From Candidula unifasciata (taxonomy: Eukaryota; Mollusca; Gastropoda; Stylommatophora; Geomitridae), in assembly GCA_905116865.2 (NCBI GenBank), contig CAJHNH020002668.1:262501-326500 (forward strand): a DNA stretch of 64,000 bases, given 5' to 3'. Numbering within the stretch: the first letter of the stretch is position 1; the number at the start of each line of letters is the position of its first letter. Of the stretch, positions 56,901 to 64,000 are shown one piece after another. The position numbers and the translations under genes were made by a program. Under the pieces are notes generated by a model, which was not told the DNA's origin, made no database searches, and saw only the letters and a list, made by a program, of their open reading frames with translations.

Positions 56901-57179
56901 GCCACCCTACTCATCGCGTAATATTTCCAAAGACAGCAACCAGAGCACTTATGGACTATGCTTCGAGGATGATCTGTCGACTAATTTCATGTAACTAATT
57001 GCATGTATTGCTTTTCCCCCAATTTGGAGTCTCGACGAAAACCACACGGGAATTATAGATCATCATCATCATAAACCATTTCTGCCGTTAAGCGCCGTAG
57101 GGAGGAATAATTTGCGATCCAGTGCACGTTGGCTGCCACTGGCTTTTGTCATGCCGTGAAAGCGTAGAGTGTCTTTAAT

Positions 57180-57850
57180 GTTGTCGATTCATGTTTTCCG
57201 CGGCCGTCCTCTTGTTCTTGTAGTTGATCTTCTGAGATGTTGTGCTTGTGATGATTTTTGATCTTGCTGCATTCTAATGAGATGGCCAAACCACTTGATC
57301 TGCTGTTTCTCGATGAATCTAGTACAAGGTGTCGTTCCCACAATTTGCCTGATAGTTTCATTATTCACTCGATCTTGTATGGTTAGGTTGGCTGCTTTTC
57401 TCAGGCACCTCATCTCGCAGGTGGTAATTTTGCGTATATGGGCTTTAGATAGTGTCCATGTTTGGCACTGGTAGCTTAATGTTGGAATAAATATGCTATT
57501 AATAATCTGTCTCTTTGCACTCATAGTTATGCTTGGATGTCTTAATAATGATGACAATTGGGATATAAGTGCACTTGCTTTCTGACATCTGGTTTCTATT
57601 TCTCTGTCAATTCTACAATCTTCTGTTCTGTGATCATACTTCCTAGATATTTAAACTCCCTAACTTGATTCAGGGCAGAACCATTCAGCTGTATGTGTAG
57701 TGCGGCAGAATGTATACTAACTTGCATTGTTTCGGTTTTGTTTACATTGTTCTTCATGTTGTATTTACTACATGCTGAGTTTAACCTGTTAATGTGGTCT
57801 TGCAGTCTATGTTTTGAAATTAAAGATGATGTAGTGTAATGCTGTACCAT
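57180..57850 (-). mobile_element. LINE RT thumb / C-terminal fragment upstream of tRNA-Asp copy 5
   Basis: Antisense: LQDHINRLNSACSKYNMKNN, VNKTETMQVS, VREFKYLGSMIT, a frame change, then ALTMSAKRQIINS-type region, CEMRCLRKAANLTIQDRVNN and QIKWFGHLIRMQQDQ...RGRPRKT. It begins 7 bp from the tRNA 5' end. Confidence 0.88.
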
Positions 57851-57856
57851 TCATCA

Positions 57857-57928
57857 TCCTCGGTAGTATAGTGGTAAGTATCCCCGCCTGTCACGCGGGA
57901 GACCGGGGTTCGATTCCCCGCCGGGGAG
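57857..57928 (+). tRNA. tRNA-Asp (GTC), copy 5
   Basis: Identical to copy 1; T-rich terminator downstream. It is sandwiched between two antisense reverse-transcriptase fragments (57189-57850 and ~57960-58545). Confidence 0.96.
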
Positions 57929-57944
57929 GATGTTTATTTTTTTA

Positions 57945-58545
57945 GTATAATGTTCTGAAATTTATTGATTATCTTCTGCTTTATCGGTATTCGTTGACTG
58001 TGAACTCTGGGAGGAAAAAGGGGGGGGGGGGGGGGAAGTCCTAGTTGTTCTTGTATTGTATATCATCATGAGGCATTCTCTCCAAGTGGGCAAACTATTT
58101 GATTTGCTGTCTTTGTAGGTAATTAAGAATTCGTTCTGTGCCGACTTTATATCGTATGACCTCATTCCTGATTTTATCTCTTCTGGTCACTCCTACAGTC
58201 TTTCTCAGACAACCTATTTCCATGGTTACTAATTTTCGTTTTTGTTTTGTTGTGAGTGACCACCTTTGGCACTGATAGCATAGGGTGGTGAAGAATATGC
58301 TTGGTATGAGATGCTTCTTTGTGCTGATTGGGATTGCCTTATGCTGTAGGTGCTATCTGTCCCAGTCCTTGGCTTGCTTTGCTGCATCGGATGTAAATTT
58401 CTTTGTCCAGTTTACCATCTTCAGTGAGTGTTGTTCCAAGATATTTAAACTCAGATGCCTGTTTGATTGATATATGTGAGTTACGTGGTGTTGAACGCTA
58501 AGTATGTAGTCATGGAGGGGTTCACTCAGTGGTCCACACGTCACA
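57945..58545 (-). mobile_element. LINE RT C-terminal fragment downstream of tRNA-Asp copy 5
   Basis: Antisense: HSLKMVNWTKKFTSDAAKQA, TMEIGCLRKTVGVTRRDKIR, NEVIRYKVGTERIL and QQIKQFAHLERMPH with several stops; a G17 run interrupts it near 58020. Its 3' end meets the tRNA. Confidence 0.8.
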
Positions 58546-59031
58546 CTTGAATGAATGAATGAATGGTCCCAGGGGAAGGATGCATGTTTACAAAATAATT
58601 ACTTTTAATTCTTTTTTAGTTTTAGTATTGAGTAAGACTCCTTGCTGAGTGAGCAGGACTCTACGCTTGCTGCCGAAGATGGGGACGTGGCACTTATGGA
58701 GATGTGCTAAGTGACATTTTCTTTTAAACTCAGCTCACCTGAACTCAGTTGAGCTCAGTTCAACTCAGCTTAACTGCTGAACTGAGTTTGTAGGTAACCC
58801 AGTTACGAAAAAGACAATCTGTAAATAAATATAAAACTAACCATTATGCAGAATTATTTTGTCGATTTACTTCTAATACGAGCACATACGTTCTGTGTTG
58901 TCGGAAATGGCCGATATTTGTTGTTAATGTTATGATGAGCACTCAGTCGTCTGTCAACAATGCAGATATATGAGTAAAGTTGAACTAAACTGATTTGAGT
59001 TAACCCACAGTTCATTTTTATTGTTATTGAA
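58546..59031 (+). promoter_or_regulatory. Region upstream of RAB3GAP2 start
   Basis: Should hold the RAB3GAP2 5' UTR and promoter by position. Short ctcagtt/aactcag motifs repeat near 58730-58790. No TATA box or CpG-rich block seen. Confidence 0.35.
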
Positions 59032-59179
59032 ATGTCTTGTCAGCTTTCTGCACTATCGAAATTTCATGACATAGGAGCTATTAAACGATATTTTTTTCCT
59101 ACTTCGAAAGAAGGGACTCCAAGCAGAAATGATGGCACTTCTTCGACAACCTACCACAGACCAGAAACAGAAACTGACG
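59032..59179 (+). CDS. RAB3GAP2: RAB3GAP2 exon 1 (coding)
   Basis: ATG in weak context after an AT-rich leader; 148 nt; donor gtatgt. Ends TTYHRPETETD with one base of the next codon. Confidence 0.72.
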
Positions 59180-62100
59180 GTATGTTTAGGTTGGGCAGGA
59201 GATCTCCTATTATATTCTTGCATCTTTCCTTCCCTGCATCCTTGCCTGTCCTTTACCGTTTTCATTGTTTAGCCATATTTGTCTACCTAGTACTACTAGT
59301 AGTACTACTAGGTACTTTAGTCAAATTTTCAAAATGCCCTCCACACCAATAAAACCAGCACCATTAGATAGCTGTAAACAATCTCTTTCCAATGGTACCT
59401 CATTTAGGCTTGTGTGTCATTTCTGAGCTGAGATATGTAGGTTTTTGGAGATGAGATGTAGAAAGCAGCTGCTAAAACTTGCCTCCCAGAAACAAGAGGT
59501 TTTCTCTGCGCAACCAAACTGCGCAACTTTCGTTTTGGCTTTGTTTGGACTGTCATTGGACAAGATGGCAGCCAATGAGACACAGCCACTGGCTGAGCCA
59601 GCGATTGCCTCAAAAATGTCACTGTACATCTACCTAGCCACGGTTCAGAAAGAAATTTTAGGCTCTACTGGCAAATCCGGACGAAGAATAAAAAGCCTTG
59701 GACGACTTAGTCAGAGTTCTCTCCCTTGGCCGCACTCCCAACAGTGATCGGAAAAGCCAACGAAACAAAGAAGACAGTCACGTCGACATCAGGGCTGCCA
59801 ATGCTTGGTTGTTTCCCCCAGATCTGGTTTTTTTTTCGACGCTGCAGGACAATTCTGGTTTTTTTTTTTTTTTGGTGTGTTTTGTTTGTTGGTTTTTGCC
59901 GATTTGTATGCTTTAATGATCGATAAATTTGCGTGGTTAGGGGTAGGGGTTAGGGTTAGGGAGTAGGATTAGGATTAGGGTTAGCGTTAGATTTGACAAT
60001 TTTGACGCCGGATTTCCCTATAATCGCGCACAGTCCCATACACACACACAAACAATCGAGGGCCTCTGGATGCTGGTCAAACGCACAATTCGCCAACGAT
60101 TGGGGGCACCAGCCGCACGCTATTGGCGTCATATTTGGCAGAGTTTCAGTGGCGCCACTCCCACAAACATCTGATTGTCGGCCAGTATTTAGAAATCCTA
60201 CGTCACAATTTTCACATCTAACCCTAACCCTACCCCTAACCCTACCCCTAACCCTACCCCTAACCCTACCCCTAACCCTACCCCTAACCCTACCCCTAAC
60301 CCTACCCCTAACCCTACCCCTAACCCTACCCCTAACCCTAACCCTACCCCTAACCCTAACCCTACCCCTAACTCTAACCCAACAACCGCATGATGACTAC
60401 ACAACCATTCACGATGCCTCACGCAACCGTACGCAACCCTGCACGCAACCATATGATGACCACGCATCCCGTCACGATGCCGTACGCAGCCCTACACGCA
60501 ACCGTATGGTGATAGGTAAGTGTGTCGTTTGTTTCGTTGTGGCTTTTCCGATCACTGTTTGAAGTGCGGCCAAGAGAGAGAACTCTGACTAAGTCGTCCA
60601 AGGCTTTTCAGTCTTCGTCCGGATTTGCCAGTAGAGCCAAATTTTATACACAAATGTTAAAATGGACGGAGAAAACAATTTTAACTAGGGCCAGTAATAG
60701 TTAAAGCCTAAAGCCAACCTTGAATACTTAGTGCTATTTTCGATCAAACTGATGTAACAGAAAAACAGAGGACGTCCGGCTGTCGTAGACATGCGCTGTT
60801 AATCGGGTTCCTTCCTGCTATTTTCAGCTATTTAGAGTGGGTGAAAATCACACCAATCACAAAATTTCATGAGAGATTAGGACCCATCCCGAAACCCCAG
60901 CCGACATTTCAGAAGCAAGTTTCGAACGGTTTCTGTGGTAACGGAAATTGCCAAAAGATCGCAAATTCCCGGACACCGTAGTCGCTAGTACTACTAGTAG
61001 TAGTATAAGTACTATTACGTGATTACTTTGTAGGTGTCCACTTTAAAATTCACAGCTGAGCTGATCTTCTGTTGTTGCAGCGGAAGAGATATAATATTAG
61101 TAATATAATAAAATAAAAACTGAACTCTTGAAATAATTCGCATGAAAATGAACCACAGCTATCCTTCGTATAACGGGCACTAAAGATGGCGGCCGCAAAA
61201 TATCCGTTCGAGCCGCAGTCACGTGTCAATTGCGCACTTCCGGTTGCTTAATTTGCGGTTTTCCGCCAACACGAGGCGTGGATTGGGGCCAAACTAGATG
61301 GCTAAGACTCATGAGCAGCAGCCCCCCATGTGGGTTCCGGGGCCCCATTATGGGGAAAACAAGAATAGACCCACTGCCTCCCCAAAAGCATGTCGTAATA
61401 GTCAACTAATTGGAGAGCTTCCTTTGAAGTGGGAGTGCATCTGCCGGAGAGGCAAGGAACCAACAGTCTGTATTCAAGAGAATGAGATCTGTAAAACTGA
61501 TGCACATGCAACACTCAGGTTCTGGAGCAGGACTGCAATTCAATAGTGAACAAGCAACCAGAAGCTTCCGCCAGAGTTTACAGCTGGTGAACGCGAAGAA
61601 GAAGAAGATGAGCGGCAGCTTCCACATCTCCTGCAGCTTTGCTCATGAGTCCTAGCCATCTAGTTTAGCCCCAATCCACGCTGCATGAGCGGCTTGGGGG
61701 CCACGTGGCGGTGGCAATAGTCGCCTGAAAACCGCAAATTAAGTACCCAGAAGTGTGCAACTGACACATGACTGCGGCTCGAACAGATATATTTTACAGC
61801 CGCCACCTTAAGTGCCCGTTATTCGAAGGAAAGCCCGAACGACGTATAAAATTAAATATTCGAGAAAGGCTGTGAATAAAACCAGGCGAGATCCTGCGGG
61901 CAATAAGATTAGAACCGTAAAATTATTTTACTGAGAATTCAGAAATAAAGCTTTAAATGAATCCCACGATGCTGATAGCAAGAGTGTACAGCATGAAAAA
62001 AGAAACCACAAGAGGCAGAGGGAGACCTAGAAGAAAATGGATTGGAAGAGTCACTGGCAGTCTAAGACTTCACAACATCACAGCATACCAAACAGCTGAG

Positions 62101-64000
62101 TGCACCCTGGCTCAGTTATCAATTATATATTAAACTTTGATGTCTAGTAGCACAGAGCAGATATTGACAAAAGAATTGTTTGTTTGAGGGTATGGGGAAG
62201 TATGAGTGTTTTATATATACTATGCAGGTATGGCTTTATGATGTTAGGAAAACTCTTTCTGAAGTTTTTTTTCTCCCTGACTGACTGCCAGACAGGATTG
62301 ATTGTATTCCACCATGAAAATTAACTCCCTATCAACTGAGGATTAAACCTGGCCCATTGTTGCTGGAAAGCTAGTTTCAACAAAACCATGTTTACAATTT
62401 TAGAAATAATGATAGGAAACTACAAAGAGCAGAAAAATGAGCCTTATAATTTTAGAAATAATGATAGGAAACTACAAGAAGCAGAAAAATTAGCCTTATA
62501 AGAAGTTGGTCACAAACAGCCGCTTTATTTAAAGCTTACATCAGAAGTAGAGATCAGACGAAGATTCTACACCAGAACTTGAATCTTGCAGAGATCAGAC
62601 TTAAAGACACACTGCAACTTAGCTCTTGAAAAACAGAAGTCAGATTAAGAGAGACTCGAGTACATGCTTCTCATAAAATGGAGAGACAGATAAACTTGAT
62701 TCTTGTAAGCATAGAGCAGATTAAGATAGACACAAGAACTTGACTCTTACAGATCAGAGAGACAGATAAACTTGATTCTTGCTAGCAGAGATTAGATAAA
62801 GAGAGACTCAAGAATTTGACTTTTACAAAACAGAGAGACAGATAAACTTGTTTCTTGCTAGCAGAGATCAAACTAAGTAAAACAACTTTGTGTGTGTGTG
62901 TAAACTTACTGCAACTAGAGATCAGTCCAATAGAACATAAAAGCTTGCACTCTTAACTTGCATGTCTTTTTCTTATAGTCCATGACATATGGTTTTGGTA
63001 GTCATGTTTGTTGTCAGCCTTCTGTTTCGTGTACTTTTAATCAGTTCTGACACGGATGATCTTCCATGCAATGATGTCAAACTATCCAGCATTTTCTCTG
63101 CCCTCTGCCCTTTTCCCCCTTCAGGTTTCCCACCATCATGATGTACTCCAGTTTTCTGCTTTTCATGACCTGACAAAAGAATATAGATTGTCTCTAAAAT
63201 GGATAATCAGTTGTTTTGTGTGTCACATAAAATAAAAGGTTAAGATAGTCCTGAAGCAATTGCTGCTGTTCAGATGTAAAATGTGTGACTGTCACCTATT
63301 CTAGGCCAAAGCATCCAAGATGTGGGGCCCAGTGTCCTTACTCATCCCTTTTCCTTCCTAGAAAACTCAGGGACCCACTTTTATAAGATAAAGTCAGCCA
63401 TAGCTGGGGTTTGAATCCAGACCACTGTCTTGGAGGGTGAGAACATTAAATACTCTGCCAGCTTGGTTCCTTCATTTAGAATAGGACAGTTAAAGGCTGG
63501 TAAAGACAGGTCAAAATCAGGTGCACTAGAACCAGGCTTGATGTCACAGTGAAACATAACTTGCTTTGTGATTTGCGGGGGACGTTTCCATGGCGAAGTG
63601 GTCTAGCCATTTGTTCCTCCCTCTAAAGGTTGTGGGTTAATTTTACAGGCTATGTCCTTCAATACACAAGTGTACTTTTTATGCAGATACTTGAGGTCAT
63701 TCTGGAGCTACAGAGTTTGTACTTCTTGCTACACTCTTGGCTGATGATTTGCGGTTCTGCACAAAGAGGCCAAGCCATATGGTATAAACCCAGATGCAGT
63801 GAGAACACTTCTCTTGACTTTAAGTTTCTTCTGCTTAATGATCTTGTTTGCTGAAACACTGTGTTCAACAGGAGATACAGATAACTGGGATCAGGACTGG
63901 GGCTTTGATGACCAAGAAGCAACAACAGAAGAAGAGTCAGAAAGCACAGATGCTGGGGGACATGAGGATCATAAAAACTGGCTGCAGTCTTGCCTCGTGT
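59032..64000 (+). CDS. RAB3GAP2: RAB3GAP2 (Rab3 GTPase-activating protein non-catalytic subunit), 5' part
   Basis: Exon 1 59032-59179 and exon 2 from 63872 to beyond the window. Exon 1 begins MSCQLSALSKFHDIGAIKRY, comparable with the start of vertebrate RAB3GAP2 ([20 protein letters not shown]), and leaves in phase 1. Exon 2 enters in phase 1 with an acidic tryptophan-rich stretch (DTDNWDQDWGFDD) and ends NWLQSCLV, where the vertebrate protein has an acidic W-rich segment and WLQDCVLSLSP. The protein partners RAB3GAP1 in a Rab3/Rab18 regulator complex (family knowledge). Only the extreme N-terminus is visible, so the call rests on order, phase and short motifs. Intron 1 (4.7 kb) contains the telomere-repeat element and a fold-back element. 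Confidence 0.78.
59936..59990 (+). repeat. Short telomere-like repeat, GGGTTAGGG variants
   Basis: Several TTAGGG, TAGGGG and TAGGAT units in the opposite orientation to the 60219-60382 block. Confidence 0.9.
60219..60382 (+). repeat. Interstitial telomere-like repeat, (CCCTAACCCTAC)n
   Basis: About 13 units of a 12-bp repeat that alternates CCCTAA with CCCTAC, ending in ordinary CCCTAA. Complement is TTAGGG/GTAGGG. Confidence 0.95.
61160..61831. mobile_element. Fold-back (long inverted repeat) element, copy with nested repeat B
   Basis: Arms of roughly 150-190 bp: left begins tatccttcgtataacgggca and contains cacgtgtcaattgcgcactt; right is the inverse, ending tgcccgttattcgaaggaaa. The central hairpin of catgagcag / ctgc..tgctcatgag is interrupted by repeat B at 61322-61607. 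Confidence 0.85.
61322..61607 (+). mobile_element. Repeat B, full-length copy with target duplication
   Basis: Starts near ccccatgtgggttccgggg and ends gaagaagaagaag. Flanked by atgagcagcag (61311-61321) and atgagcggcag (61608-61618). About 286 bp, no coding capacity; (GAA)n tail suggests retroposition. Confidence 0.85.
61960..62120 (+). mobile_element. LINE tail relic
   Basis: Reads ETTRGRGRPRRKWIGRVTGS, the RGRPRxxW motif of RT tails. Short fragment in RAB3GAP2 intron 1. Confidence 0.6.
62394..62900 (+). repeat. Local tandem duplications in RAB3GAP2 intron 1
   Basis: 62394-62500: two ~56-bp copies of tagaaataatgataggaaac.... 62560-62900: diverged ~65-75-bp copies around gagagacagataaacttgat. 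Confidence 0.75.
63000..63195 (-). mobile_element. LINE tail relic
   Basis: Matches 26725-26935 (cagttctgacac, atgatgtcaaact, atgatgtactccagttttct). In RAB3GAP2 intron 1. Confidence 0.55.
63580..63830 (+). mobile_element. SINE-D copy
   Basis: Head catggcgaagtggtctagcc, tail ataaacccagatgcagtgag then ctcttgactttaag. Sits just before RAB3GAP2 exon 2. Confidence 0.7.
63872..64000 (+). CDS. RAB3GAP2: RAB3GAP2 exon 2 (cut by window end)
   Basis: Acceptor ctgtgttcaacag. Reads (G)DTDNWDQDWGFDDQEATTEE, more acidic residues, then HKNWLQSCLV at the window edge. No donor is reached. Confidence 0.8.

Larger units (their letters stand above)
52420..56932 (+). repeat. 2.2-kb tandem segmental duplication
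   Basis: Unit 1 52420-54612, unit 2 from 54613. Each has, in order, LINE RT tail, (AAG)n, a 45780-type flank, SINE-A, poly(G) and the 32-bp array. Unit 2 has a short fold-back-element piece (~54650-54720) inside its RT tail. Confidence 0.88.
59653..60646. mobile_element. Inverted-repeat element carrying telomere-like repeats
   Basis: Flanked by a perfect 8-bp direct repeat AAATTTTA (59653-59660 and 60639-60646). Terminal inverted repeats of ~122 bp start GGCTCTACTGGCAAATCCGG (59661 on; 60638 back) and are about 95% alike. Inside, GGTTAGGG-type repeats (59936-59990) and CCCTAACCCTAC repeats (60219-60382) face each other around a ~210-bp unique core, itself bordered by a short inverted repeat (gatttgacaattttgac / gtcacaattttcacatc). 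No transposase is coded. The 8-bp duplication fits hAT or P superfamilies, but the ends do not show their usual first bases. Confidence 0.85.

Noticed and set aside
45914..56998. Long open frames of 142-355 codons over the 32-bp arrays as real proteins
   Set aside because: They exist in three overlapping frames of the same repeat and have no start context, splice structure or homology.
59993..60562. Open frame with (LTLP)n repeats
   Set aside because: It is a translation of the telomere-like repeat.

Overview
The window is eukaryotic, nuclear and animal. Coding sequence sits in short exons with GT..AG introns. Nuclear tRNA genes end in T runs, and most of the DNA is retrotransposon debris, SINEs, microsatellites and minisatellites. 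The conserved genes are ordinary metazoan ones. The mix of tRNA-derived SINEs, RTE-like LINE tails, RNase H-bearing LINE tails and long poly(G) tracts suggests a lophotrochozoan, most likely a gastropod mollusc. That last step is inference, not proof.

Four protein-coding genes can be read exon by exon. (1) DZANK1, + strand: the last nine visible exons between 1148 and 16961, with poly(A) signal at 17131. The 5' part of the gene lies outside the window. (2) TMED10 (p24-delta cargo receptor), - strand: complete in five exons, 33645 down to 25958. (3) MRPL33 (mitochondrial ribosomal protein bL33m), + strand: complete in three exons, 35162 to 38524, with an RPLP1 processed pseudogene in its second intron segment (36589-36899). 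(4) RAB3GAP2, + strand: exon 1 at 59032 and the start of exon 2 at 63872, running off the window end.

The 39-58 kb interval between MRPL33 and RAB3GAP2 has no host protein gene that I can recognise. It holds five nearly identical tRNA-Asp(GTC) genes, many LINE 3' fragments, an inverted-repeat (fold-back) element family, and three loci of a 32-bp tandem repeat that always follows a poly(G) tract. Two of those loci lie in a 2.2-kb tandem segmental duplication. Other arrays are a 38-bp minisatellite of about 38 copies (20.9-22.3 kb) and a 37-bp alternating repeat (27.2-27.4 kb). A degenerate piggyBac element sits in TMED10 intron 1.

The most unusual observations are these. An approximately 1-kb inverted-repeat element with a perfect 8-bp target duplication carries inverted telomere-like repeats inside RAB3GAP2 intron 1. 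LINE 3' ends lie directly against tRNA-Asp 3' ends, twice at the same spacing. A SINE inserted exactly at a DZANK1 splice donor, so its target duplication copied the donor. Several DZANK1 intron boundaries are tandemly duplicated.
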